Assembly: GCA_938023075.1 (NCBI GenBank)
Contig: CALHDG010000046.1
Span: 1 to 49,586, forward strand
Direction of reading: 5' to 3'
Source: an uncultured Chitinophagales bacterium
GTDB taxonomy: Bacteria; Bacteroidota; Bacteroidia; Chitinophagales; JAHDHT01
Length of the DNA: 49,586 bases
A model generated the notes under the pieces. It made no database searches and was not told where the DNA came from. It was given only the letters and a program-made list of their open reading frames with translations. Positions 16,829-24,710 of the stretch are shown here, piece by piece. Positions within the stretch are counted from its first letter, which is position 1. Every line of letters begins with the position of its first letter. The position numbers and the translations under genes are program-made.

Positions 16829-19501
16829 TTATCTTCGTATTGCTTTATACAGAAATGAAACTCCTATAAATATTAATATTAATACCCCAAGATATATTAA
16901 GTGAGATATATCTCCTCCACTTTCAATAGCTTGAGTATTGCCAATAACTGCCAAATTCGCCCAATAGAATGGATGCGCATCATCACAATTTTTTAAGTAG
17001 GTCAACTTGGCTTGTTGTAATGCTTCATCTTTACATGCCCCTTTTTTCAAGTTTTGATAAAATTCAACTATAATTTTTTTGGTGGATAAATCATTGGCTT
17101 GCCATAAAGTTGCCACTAAGCTAGGGCAGCCGGCATAGGCAAAAGCACGCGACAAACTCATTACCCCCTCACCACCTTCATATTTACCAAGGTTGGTTTC
17201 ACAGGCAGAAAGCACGGTTAGGTTGGCATGGATGTTTTGTTTATACAATTCATCTAACAATAAGCTATCATCATATAATTTAATTTGAGCTTGTTGCCGG
17301 TCATCTGCATTAACAATGGCGTGGGTTGAAAAATGCAGTACATTGTATTTTCCCATACTATCTAAAACATTGGCTTTGCTGGCGTGATCTTTAATTAAAG
17401 TATCCGTTTGAAAAATGTTGGCGATAGCTCTTATTTCAGCTAAACTTCCAGGCAATTCTATTAGTGAAGTATCTTTAAAGCTAACCGGCGCGATCCCTAA
17501 AATTTTTTGGTATTTCGGTTGTTGTACTTGCTGTTGCTGCATCGCAAATATAGTTGCCGAATATTGATAGCTGATACTGTGTGTTTTTAAAAGATAAGCT
17601 TGCTCTTTAAAATTTTTATTAGAAGACTCGGTAACCAATGCCTCAAAAGGCAAAAAATTTAATTGCCCATCAGGTATGATGATGATTTTTTTATTGGGTT
17701 CGATGGATAGCGGTTCAATAATTTTTTGATATACTCCATATGCCAAAGCATGGTAAGTTTGGTAGTTTGTTTCAGTAGAACTTATAGTGCTAATTAACTC
17801 GCTCAACTGTTTTGCATCAAGTTTGAGTTTATACAAATCAGGCACTTTATTTTGCTCAATTTTAAAAACGTATAACAGACTGTCTGCTTGAAAATATTCG
17901 AGTACTATATCATTTTTGTTTAGATGGGTTTTTAAATCTGCAAGGCTTATTGGTTGATCAAACTTGGCTTTTTCTTCAGCGAAGAGGCTATCTGCATTAT
18001 CGGTTTGTTTAAGCAATTGGTTTTGGGCAATACCTTCTAACAAAACTAATGCCCGGCTACTTTCCGCAATTTTGTACGCTCTTTGAATATACTGCGCCTC
18101 ATTGGTTTTATCATACAATTGCCAGGCAACGTTTATCGCTTTGCTATTCACCTCTTTCGCTTTTTGTTGTAGATACAGTTTGGAGCTTTCAAAATCATAT
18201 ATACTGCGCAGTTTCAATTTTACATAAAAAGCCAATTCGTAAGCTTGCAAAGCTAAGTCTAAACTATCTTGCCGGGTAAATACTTCGGCTAAACCTTCTA
18301 AGTTTTCGAAGATGGCGTTTTCGTTGAAGAATAAAGAAGTGTCCGGTAGCGAGTTTTGTTTGGGGTTAAACTTAGGTAAAATGGTTTGGAGCCCGAGGTA
18401 GAAGTGGTGTTTGGCGGAGTCGGGTTGATTTAGATTTAAATATGAATTGCCGACGTAGCCATAGTTTTTGGCAATTTCTCTTGAATTAGGTTGATAAATA
18501 TTCTTTGAAAGCTCTAAGCGTTTTTTGAACCAATATTTTACCGCTTGCATATTAGGCGGATTTTCAAAGCTTTTGAGCTGTGCCATTATGTAAGCATATT
18601 CTGCTATCTGCTCAATATTTGCTTCTTTTAAAACAGGTACTACAATGGACACTACTTGATTAAGCGAATCTAAATACCGAGAGGTTAATGTTATCTCATT
18701 TGTTTTCATAGCATATAAATCTTTAATTTTTTCTGTAATAACTTCAAGTTTTAAAAGTATTAAATCAGCATAAAGAGACGAAGATATTTTTTTACTCAGT
18801 CCTCTATTTATCCATACAAGCGCACTGTTATACTTTGCATAATTATTGTAAGCTCTTGCAAGGTTACGATAATGATCTACTTCTTGATCTATGTCATATG
18901 GTTCATTTTCATTTAAAATGTTGTAGGAATTGATGAGTTTCAAAGCATTTTGGGTAGCAACAATTGCGCGTTTATTGTCACCCAACCGTATATAAACAGC
19001 ACTTAAACTTTTGTAGCAATACTCTGCCAAATCAAAATCGCTTGTTAATAATTGATGTTTCTTAAAAACGCGTTCAATTTGTTCAAGATGAGTTTTAACA
19101 ACATTGTATTCACTTAATTGGTAATGAAACCAGGCTTTTTTGCCGTAAGCTTTACATATTTTAACTGCTTCATCTTTAGTTAAGCTATTTTTTTTGAGTT
19201 GTTCATTAAAAAAAGGAGATTCAATAATTTTATTAAGTTCATATATATGCCAAGAATAATCATCCAATTGAAAGTAATTGTCAGCATAATCTAATTTGTA
19301 AGAAAGCCAGCAATAAAAGTTATTGCCAGCTTTAAATTGATTAACTTTTGTATGGAGGTGCTCTACTAGTTTAACCGAGTCACCAACTGAGTGGTCTTCA
19401 TTTAAATATAGTTTCAGCGTATTATCAACACAAATTGGTTTTGCTGTACTAATTGAACAAACAGTAATTGTAAATACTGATAGAAGAATATATCTGTTCA
19501 C
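16829..19501 (-). CDS. Exported TPR-CHAT protease with C-terminal membrane anchor
   Basis: 890 residues. An N-terminal signal peptide (MNRYILLSVFTITVCSISTA) is followed by about 450 residues of helical TPR-like repeats. The C-terminal CHAT (caspase-like) domain, about 560-855, has the catalytic pair His727 (HFSTHA) and Cys767 (LSACET), then GVMSLSRAFAYAGCPSLVAT. Residues 868-887 are a transmembrane helix. CHAT proteases cleave partner proteins on sensing a signal. Here the signal peptide and terminal helix predict that the protease faces the periplasm, unlike cytosolic CHAT defence proteins. A secreted DUF11-like protein is encoded 12 bp upstream in the same direction and may be its partner. 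Confidence 0.85.
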   Translation of the reverse strand: MNRYILLSVFTITVCSISTAKPICVDNTLKLYLNEDHSVGDSVKLVEHLHTKVNQFKAGNNFYCWLSYKLDYADNYFQLDDYSWHIYELNKIIESPFFNEQLKKNSLTKDEAVKICKAYGKKAWFHYQLSEYNVVKTHLEQIERVFKKHQLLTSDFDLAEYCYKSLSAVYIRLGDNKRAIVATQNALKLINSYNILNENEPYDIDQEVDHYRNLARAYNNYAKYNSALVWINRGLSKKISSSLYADLILLKLEVITEKIKDLYAMKTNEITLTSRYLDSLNQVVSIVVPVLKEANIEQIAEYAYIMAQLKSFENPPNMQAVKYWFKKRLELSKNIYQPNSREIAKNYGYVGNSYLNLNQPDSAKHHFYLGLQTILPKFNPKQNSLPDTSLFFNENAIFENLEGLAEVFTRQDSLDLALQAYELAFYVKLKLRSIYDFESSKLYLQQKAKEVNSKAINVAWQLYDKTNEAQYIQRAYKIAESSRALVLLEGIAQNQLLKQTDNADSLFAEEKAKFDQPISLADLKTHLNKNDIVLEYFQADSLLYVFKIEQNKVPDLYKLKLDAKQLSELISTISSTETNYQTYHALAYGVYQKIIEPLSIEPNKKIIIIPDGQLNFLPFEALVTESSNKNFKEQAYLLKTHSISYQYSATIFAMQQQQVQQPKYQKILGIAPVSFKDTSLIELPGSLAEIRAIANIFQTDTLIKDHASKANVLDSMGKYNVLHFSTHAIVNADDRQQAQIKLYDDSLLLDELYKQNIHANLTVLSACETNLGKYEGGEGVMSLSRAFAYAGCPSLVATLWQANDLSTKKIIVEFYQNLKKGACKDEALQQAKLTYLKNCDDAHPFYWANLAVIGNTQAIESGGDISHLIYLGVLILIFIGVSFLYKAIRR

Positions 19502-19513
19502 ATTTTTTTATAA

Positions 19514-20992
19514 TTAATTTCCTGTTTTGCTTAATCTCGATTTATACTTATCATAAAGACTTTGAATTTTTCCATAATACTTTTCTGCTTTTTTATCATC
19601 ACAGGCTTCTTCCTTAGGTTTTTCATAAAAGCACTTTGCGCATATGCTGGTAGTTGCATCATTTGTTCTTACAGCTTCTATAGGTGGAGATATGCCAATT
19701 ATTTGATTTTCTCCTTCAAATACAATATTGGCAAAGGCACTAAACTGATTACCCTTAATACTAGAAGTTGTTTTTGCCTTTAATTTAAAGCTAGCCATGG
19801 TTTCTTTTTTAAGAGGCATGCTCGGATCGCCAATACCAATTAACTCAATATTTTTAATTGTATACAAGTAGGTATTCAACCCAATTTTATTAGAACTTAC
19901 CACTGCGCTGTTAAAATTTTTGGTGTCAAACGGGTTTGTATTAGTTATAAGCACACCATCCGGAAAAACAACTTCTATATAAACATTTACGGCATTTGCA
20001 TTTCCTTCATTTTCAAAATGAACGGTATAGATGAGCTCTTGCCCATTCAATTGATCTGGTGTTAAACAGTTTTGGTCTACTTCAATAGCATTTGGATCTT
20101 TTGCCTCTCCAGTACCTGCTTGACTAACATCTAAAGAAAGCATGGCTTTGTAAGTTCTCCCATCACAATTTAAAACTGCACTAACATTTAGAACATCTAT
20201 ATTTAATTCATTATGTGTAATATCTGTTGTTTTTACTTCAATAAAGATCAATCTGGCTCCGTCACCATTAAAGTTGCATTCATATCTAATATTACCACCG
20301 TCAAGTTGATTAAAATTCTCTGCATTATAATCTCTAAGTTCAATTGCTTGTAAAACCTCTCTTCTGGTGTTTGAATTCAAATCAACTTCTAAACTACACG
20401 CGTCATTGCACGAAGGTATTTGTATGATAATTACGTGTTCATCGTTAATTTGAAAGAGGTCATCTTTAGGGTTACTAAAGTCCATACTTAGCCTCTCATT
20501 GTTAGTTGGTAGTTTGTTGGTTTTGCTTAAGTTTGCAATCTCTTCATCATTTGCCTTAGCCACATTTAAGCCATTATATCCCCTTCTTAACATAGCATCG
20601 TCTGCATCTCCATTTATCACCTTTGGTTTATCACCACTAGCATATCTGTAATTTACTTTAATGTGATTAGGACTTTCTTCGGTACTAAATAAATCTTGCT
20701 TACTAATTGAATAAGAGCCGTCAGGGAATTCGTAATACAATGAAGGAGATTCTGCATTTCTTTTATTGTAATCTAAAATACGAAAGTAGGCATCTGAAAA
20801 GTTTACTGAATGTACTTGCTTACTACAATTTAGATAATCATCATCTGTGTCAAAATCGCAAGGTTGTTGCGATGAAGCTGAAAAGGAATCCAATAAAATA
20901 ATGGTACTGAATAAGAATTTAAATAAATTCTTATTTACTAAATCGCTGTAGATCATAAAGTCGTTCATTAAGGTTAAGTAATTTTCACTCAT
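19514..20992 (-). CDS. Secreted DUF11-like repeat-domain protein, partner of the CHAT gene
   Basis: 492 residues from the ATG at 20992; an ATG at 20956 would put the signal peptide (FKFLFSTIILLDSFSASSQ) nearer the N-terminus. The frame opens at 21034, but a terminator of the upstream gene overlaps that point. Residues about 310-400 (GQELIYTVHFENEGNANAV, YIEVVFPDG) match the DUF11 'conserved repeat' beta-sandwich of surface proteins. The C-terminus has a CAKC pair and a lysine-rich helix. It has no T9SS domain. It lies 12 bp ahead of the CHAT protease gene, so the two are co-transcribed. The function is unknown; it could be a substrate or sensor for the protease. Confidence 0.6.
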   Translation of the reverse strand: MSENYLTLMNDFMIYSDLVNKNLFKFLFSTIILLDSFSASSQQPCDFDTDDDYLNCSKQVHSVNFSDAYFRILDYNKRNAESPSLYYEFPDGSYSISKQDLFSTEESPNHIKVNYRYASGDKPKVINGDADDAMLRRGYNGLNVAKANDEEIANLSKTNKLPTNNERLSMDFSNPKDDLFQINDEHVIIIQIPSCNDACSLEVDLNSNTRREVLQAIELRDYNAENFNQLDGGNIRYECNFNGDGARLIFIEVKTTDITHNELNIDVLNVSAVLNCDGRTYKAMLSLDVSQAGTGEAKDPNAIEVDQNCLTPDQLNGQELIYTVHFENEGNANAVNVYIEVVFPDGVLITNTNPFDTKNFNSAVVSSNKIGLNTYLYTIKNIELIGIGDPSMPLKKETMASFKLKAKTTSSIKGNQFSAFANIVFEGENQIIGISPPIEAVRTNDATTSICAKCFYEKPKEEACDDKKAEKYYGKIQSLYDKYKSRLSKTGN

Positions 20993-21021
20993 AAATTTAA
21001 TATTTAAAATTCGAAAAGTCA

Positions 21022-21065
21022 AATAAAAAATCAACCGGTAATTAACAATCAGGCTTACCGGTTGA
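21022..21065 (-). terminator. Terminator of the TQNIEDA-repeat lipoprotein gene
   Basis: On the reverse strand TCAACCGGTAA pairs with TTACCGGTTGA, followed by a run of six T. It lies 50 bp past the stop at 21115 and separates this gene from the DUF11/CHAT pair downstream. Confidence 0.8.
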
Positions 21066-21114
21066 TGTTAGTCGTTTAATAGTTACATTGGATGTTTGAC
21101 TATTTTTGGGTCGT

Positions 21115-22500
21115 TTAGAATTTATCAATACTTAAAGTCAAAGTCTTTAAGCTCGGCTTAGTAGCATTGAGCAAAGCAATGTTCAATTGATTGCTAACCT
21201 GGTTTTCGTAATTCTTCAAATAGTTAATCGTAGTTGGATTAAGTGTTGCGGCAGAGGCTTGTATGTTATACTTTTTGGGCAAGGTTTTAATTTGTTTGGT
21301 TTTAAACGCCTCTTTCAAAATGCTCGCTTTAAACTTAGTCCGGTTAGAAAAAAACCATGGGTGAATAGACGGTCTTCTGCCGGGTGTGGTATTGTTGTTG
21401 CAATCCGCAAAATCAATATCGTTGTTTTCAGGTGGCGGCGGTGGAAACAAAATGGCTTCAATACTTTCTGCCAAACGCTGTTTATCTTTAATTACATTTT
21501 CATCAGGATTGCCGTAACTACAATGGTTCATCAAATCAATGGCATCTAAACCGGCAGCCATATAAGCCGTATTGTTATCTGGGTTAGTATTGTAAACCGC
21601 CAGAAAATCAGCATAAGCTATATTCGTATCTGAACAATATTGTTGATAGTCGGTGTTTTTGGCAACAACCGCATAACCCAAAGTAGTCCACAAAACGGCG
21701 GGTATAAAAAACAAGCTTAAACAAACGGCACCCAATAGTCCTGATAAAGAAGGTCCAATAATCTTTTTAAACACATTGGCACTTTTTGTCATCTTGAACA
21801 TAAACAAGAAAACCGGAACCGCAAAAAAGACGAGTGCGGCAATCAACAATAAAACATTAACGCCGGTATAAGTTGTTCTGCTCACCAACAGCGATACTTC
21901 GGTACCAGCAACCTGAATGGTTTCCTGCGTTTCATCGGCTACCGTTTTAATGGTTTCATTCACCAATACATTAAACCGGTCAATAATTTCTAATGAAGCA
22001 TCCGTTAACTGAGCAATGCGTTTGGCGGTGGCTTCATCTAAACATTTAATGCTGTTGGTAACAAGGTGGTTGGTTTCACGCAACAAAGTTTGACCTGATT
22101 TGGTTAAGGAGCCAATTACCCGAATCGCACTTTTTTCAGATTGTTTAATAATGTTCAACGTGCCATCTTCCACTGTTTCAATTACGGAGTTGGCTGACGC
22201 GGCAAATTCGGCAATCACTTCCTGCAGCTCGTCACCGGCAACGCCTACCAAATTAGCAGAAGAAGCTTCTAACTGAGCAATGGTGTTTTTGAGTTCTTTC
22301 ACTGCATCCTCAATATTTTGAGTGCCATCTTCAATGTTTTGGGTAGCATCTTCAATATTTTGAGCGGCATCTTCAACATTTTGGGTTGCTGGAATAATGT
22401 TCTCAGTGGCTTTCTTTAAAGCATTTTTACCAATGTTGGCACAAGAGCTGAAAAGCAAAACCATACAGCATAAAGTCGTAATTTTTAATTCGATTTTCAT
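21115..22500 (-). CDS. Repeat-bearing membrane lipoprotein, function unknown
   Basis: 461 residues. The signal ends in LFSSC (lipobox, Cys20). Residues about 38-68 are four seven-residue repeats of the type TQNIEDA, leading into a long helical, heptad-like region to about 210. Two hydrophobic segments follow (VLLLIAALVFFAVPVFLFMF and LLGAVCLSLFFIPAVLW). The C-terminal third is soluble, with a proline run (PPPPPEN) and an Asn/Thr-rich stretch. I do not recognise the family. The coiled-coil plus membrane layout recalls methyl-accepting or tether proteins, but no signalling motif is visible. It is transcribed alone, ending at the terminator at 21022-21065. Confidence 0.6.
   Translation of the reverse strand: MKIELKITTLCCMVLLFSSCANIGKNALKKATENIIPATQNVEDAAQNIEDATQNIEDGTQNIEDAVKELKNTIAQLEASSANLVGVAGDELQEVIAEFAASANSVIETVEDGTLNIIKQSEKSAIRVIGSLTKSGQTLLRETNHLVTNSIKCLDEATAKRIAQLTDASLEIIDRFNVLVNETIKTVADETQETIQVAGTEVSLLVSRTTYTGVNVLLLIAALVFFAVPVFLFMFKMTKSANVFKKIIGPSLSGLLGAVCLSLFFIPAVLWTTLGYAVVAKNTDYQQYCSDTNIAYADFLAVYNTNPDNNTAYMAAGLDAIDLMNHCSYGNPDENVIKDKQRLAESIEAILFPPPPPENNDIDFADCNNNTTPGRRPSIHPWFFSNRTKFKASILKEAFKTKQIKTLPKKYNIQASAATLNPTTINYLKNYENQVSNQLNIALLNATKPSLKTLTLSIDKF
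22303..22387 (-). repeat. Four 21-bp coding repeats
   Basis: Four tandem units of 21 bp within the lipoprotein gene, each encoding a variant of TQNIEDA. They differ by a few bases per unit, so they are old enough to have diverged but remain in frame. Confidence 0.7.
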
Positions 22501-22668
22501 TTAGTTATTTTTTTTGTTCACCTTTATATCCGTATTCACATCAAAACATTACTGTATTTGCTCTATTTATTTAGATGAGCCACTTGTTTCGCAGTGCTTT
22601 AGGATGTTAATTTTGCCAATTCTTAAAATAAGGTTTATATTTATCAATAAATTTTAATCTGGAGAAAG

Positions 22669-23262
22669 GTGTACATCAACGAAAATACTTGTGTAATAAA
22701 AGGAAAGCTGTTAGCAGCCATGTCAGCAAATGATTTTTTTGAGTTTTGCCAAGCAAACCAAGAACTTAATTTCGAACGGGATGAAAAAGGAAATATCGTA
22801 TTAATGGCACCAATCGGCAGTCAATCTAGTATCTATAATGGAGATTTGTTTTATCAGGTTAAAAACTGGAATGTAAAACATCAACTGGGTAAAGTGTTTG
22901 ATAGCAATGGAGGTTTTACATTACCCGATGGCTCGCAAAGAGCAGCAGATGTTGCCTGGATTTCTAACACAAAATGGAACGCTTTAACTGAAACAGAAAA
23001 GGAAAAATTTGCCCCAATATGCCCGGAATTTATTATTGAACTAAAATCAAAAAGTGACAACCTTTCCTTTTTACAAGCCAAGATGGAACGTTGGATGATC
23101 AATGGTGCTTTATTAGGCTGGCTAATTGACCCCTATGAAGAACAAGCATTTATTTATCAACCAGAAAAGCCACAAACTATTATCCAATCTTTCCAACAAA
23201 AAATAAGTGGCAAAGCAGTGTTACCTGGTTTTTGGATGGATTTAACCGTATTGAGCAAATGA
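22669..23262 (+). CDS. Uma2-family (DUF820) PD-(D/E)XK endonuclease-like protein
   Basis: 197 residues from a GTG start, immediately after a purine-rich GGAGAAAG. The family pattern is clear: PIGSQSSIYNGDLFYQVKNW, then FDSNGGFTLPDGSQRAADVAW, then PEFIIELKSKSDNLSFLQAKM, where the Asp of AADVAW and the E-L-K of IELKSKS form the PD-(D/E)XK metal site. The C-terminal LLGWLIDPYEEQAFIYQP is also typical. Uma2 proteins are abundant in cyanobacteria and some Bacteroidota and are linked to DNA cleavage or mobile DNA, but their biological role is open. It stands alone here. Confidence 0.85.
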   Translation: MYINENTCVIKGKLLAAMSANDFFEFCQANQELNFERDEKGNIVLMAPIGSQSSIYNGDLFYQVKNWNVKHQLGKVFDSNGGFTLPDGSQRAADVAWISNTKWNALTETEKEKFAPICPEFIIELKSKSDNLSFLQAKMERWMINGALLGWLIDPYEEQAFIYQPEKPQTIIQSFQQKISGKAVLPGFWMDLTVLSK

Positions 23263-23302
23263 TTAAACGGCTTTTTCAAAACAATGAGTGAACAGTAACC
23301 AT

Positions 23303-23515
23303 ATGTACCAAACCATCTCTCGAATTATCGTAGTGCTGTATATCGGCGGCACCTTGTTTATACGGTTTTTGTTAGAGCCACAATTACAAGGTCGCTTTGT
23401 TTATTCAATCGCTTTAGGCTTGTTTGCCCTGTTGTTTTTGTATGCCTTAATCAAGAGTAGACTGTTACGTCCCAACTGGTTTGGCTTCGAGCAAAAGGGC
23501 AACTCAGAGTTATAA
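23303..23515 (+). CDS. Small two-helix membrane protein
   Basis: 70 residues from the ATG at 23303 (a GTG at 23288 would add five residues). Two hydrophobic stretches, IIVVLYIGGTLFIRFLL and FVYSIALGLFALLFLYALI, predict a helical hairpin in the inner membrane, with a basic loop (KSRLLRPNW) after the second. No family is recognised. It lies 40 bp after the Uma2-like gene on the same strand. An R1 repeat follows about 75 bp downstream. Confidence 0.5.
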   Translation: MYQTISRIIVVLYIGGTLFIRFLLEPQLQGRFVYSIALGLFALLFLYALIKSRLLRPNWFGFEQKGNSEL

Positions 23516-23590
23516 TAATTCAACAGAATCTTACGCATCACTTAAAGCAAAATTGATTGAAAGTAAATTTCGACTATCTATCATATTCAT

Positions 23591-23707
23591 TTTTTTTGAA
23601 ACGAAACATGTAGCTTATCTAAAAACGCGCAGCCTGCTATCCACTCAAATGCTGCGGCTGCGCTTCAAAAGCAAACGCTTCAGGCAGCATAACCGCTCCT
23701 ATCAGGG
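23591..23707 (+). repeat. R1 structured repeat, copy 2
   Basis: The head TTTTTTTGAAACGAAAC (G at 23598) is followed 35 bp later by the core. The outer stem is CCTG (23633-23636) with CAGG (23703-23706), a compensated change from the CCCG/CGGG of copies 3 and 4. The inner stem is ATGCTGC/GCAGCAT. It sits 53 bp before an R2 element. Confidence 0.75.
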
Positions 23708-23760
23708 TTAAACTGCTAACTGCGCAGCACTTTAATAACCTTCTTAACAAACAACATCTT

Positions 23761-23920
23761 AGGAATGAAAAAAAAAATAAATTTACATTCTGACTTTGCA
23801 ATTTTTCGATATACTTCGTTGAAAAGCCTCGTCTTAGCCCCACTAAGACTACGTTTTTCGCCTCATCTATCAAAAAATTGCTTTATCATAGATGGTAAAT
23901 TTACTTTCTCATCATTCCTT
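23761..23920. repeat. R2 near-palindromic element, copy 1
   Basis: 160 bp bounded by AGGAATGA and TCATTCCT. Almost the whole unit folds back on itself: GTAAATTTA near the right end against TAAATTTAC on the left, TGCAATTTTTCGATA against TATCAAAAAATTGC, and GTCTTAG against CTAAGAC at the centre. A second copy lies at 42227-42386. Small reading frames across it are not genes. It lies just upstream of the rpmB promoter. Confidence 0.75.
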
Positions 23921-23941
23921 ATAAAAATCAGCAAAATATTA

Positions 23942-23973
23942 TTTGATTAATCCAACAAATATGTGCATCTTTG
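23942..23973 (+). promoter_or_regulatory. Promoter of rpmB-rpmG-DUF4295
   Basis: TTTG at 23942-23945 and CATCTTTG at 23966-23973 (one mismatch to TAnnTTTG) are 20 bp apart. The upstream in-frame ATG at 23971 falls inside the -7 box, so translation must start at 24004. Confidence 0.6.
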
Positions 23974-24003
23974 CCCTTCGCAATAAAAAGAAGATATACA
24001 ATA

Positions 24004-24246
24004 ATGTCAAGAATTTGTGAATTAACGGGTAAAAGACCAATAAGCGGTAACAACGTTTCTAAGTCAAACAACAAAACAAAGCGCCGGTTTTTACCAAATC
24101 TGCAAACCAAAAAGTTTTACATACCTGAAACAGGTAAATGGATTCGGTTAAAGGTATCTACCTCCGCTATGAGAACCATCGACAAAAAAGGGATTTACCA
24201 ATTTTTAAAAGAAGTAGAAAAGAAACAAGGTAAAAAGTTTCTATAA
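24004..24246 (+). CDS. rpmB: 50S ribosomal protein L28
   Basis: 80 residues. MSRICELTGKRPISGNNVSKSNNKTKRRF is the conserved L28 opening (quoted by its pieces MSRICELTGKRP and GNNVSKSNNKT), followed by LPNLQTKKFYIPETGKW and VSTSAMRTIDKKGI. It is a structural protein of the large ribosomal subunit. The ATG at 24004 is chosen because the longer frame starts within the promoter box and MSRICELTG is the family start. L33 follows 13 bp later. Confidence 0.96.
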   Translation: MSRICELTGKRPISGNNVSKSNNKTKRRFLPNLQTKKFYIPETGKWIRLKVSTSAMRTIDKKGIYQFLKEVEKKQGKKFL

Positions 24247-24259
24247 AAAAATTTGACTA

Positions 24260-24448
24260 ATGGCAAAGAAGAGTAAAGACGCACGTCAGCAAATTATTTT
24301 AGAATGTACCGAGCACAAAGAATCGGGCTTGCCCGGTACATCACGCTATGTAACGCAAAAAAATCGTAGAAATACGCCAGATAGAATTGAGTTGAAAAAA
24401 TTTAACCCAATTTTAAAACGTTACACCATTCATAAAGAAATAAAATAA
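24260..24448 (+). CDS. rpmG: 50S ribosomal protein L33
   Basis: 62 residues. [40 protein letters not shown] and [14 protein letters not shown] are the L33 pattern. Only a single cysteine is present, so this is the zinc-independent form without CxxC pairs. It is the second gene of the rpmB operon; the DUF4295 gene starts 6 bp after its stop. In Bacteroidota this trio usually precedes ftsY, as here. Confidence 0.95.
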   Translation: MAKKSKDARQQIILECTEHKESGLPGTSRYVTQKNRRNTPDRIELKKFNPILKRYTIHKEIK

Positions 24449-24454
24449 CTAACT

Positions 24455-24628
24455 ATGGGTAAAGTAAGTAAAAACTCAAGAACCGACAGGGGTTTAAATT
24501 CGGGCGGTAAAGACCACGTTAAACTCGTTATTTCAGAGAAAAACGAAAAGGGTGGTTACGTATTTAAAGAAATTATGGTACACAAAGATAAGGTAGATGA
24601 AGTGCTTAAAGCACAATCTCAGTCTTAA
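24455..24628 (+). CDS. DUF4295-family small protein
   Basis: 57 residues: MGKVSKNSRTDRGLNSGGKD, then KLVISEKNEKGGYVFKEIMV and a closing helix DKVDEVLKAQ. Position (between rpmG and ftsY), size, basic N-terminus and the GxYxFxExM-then-VDExLK layout match DUF4295, a Bacteroidota-specific family usually found in this ribosomal operon. Its function is unknown; a ribosome-associated role is inferred from its constant neighbours. The N-terminus is more divergent than usual. Confidence 0.8.
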   Translation: MGKVSKNSRTDRGLNSGGKDHVKLVISEKNEKGGYVFKEIMVHKDKVDEVLKAQSQS

Positions 24629-24653
24629 TCTGATGTAAAAAAAATAAGTATTT

Positions 24654-24684
24654 GGCTTCTTTTGCATAGCGAAAGAAGCCTTTT
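24654..24684 (+). terminator. Terminator or attenuator between DUF4295 and ftsY
   Basis: GGCTTCTTT pairs with AAAGAAGCC around a 9-base loop, followed by TTTTG. The short T-run and the position 27 bp before the ftsY ATG suggest partial read-through. No independent promoter for ftsY was recognised. Confidence 0.7.
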
Positions 24685-24710
24685 GTATTTTATAAATCAT
24701 ACTAAACAAA

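Noticed and set aside
23481-23711. 76-codon reading frame overlapping the small membrane protein
   Set aside because: It covers R1 copy 2 and shares no frame with the other copies.
23765-23950. 61-codon reading frame upstream of rpmB
   Set aside because: It runs through the R2 palindrome and ends at the rpmB promoter; the frame is not kept in the second R2 copy.
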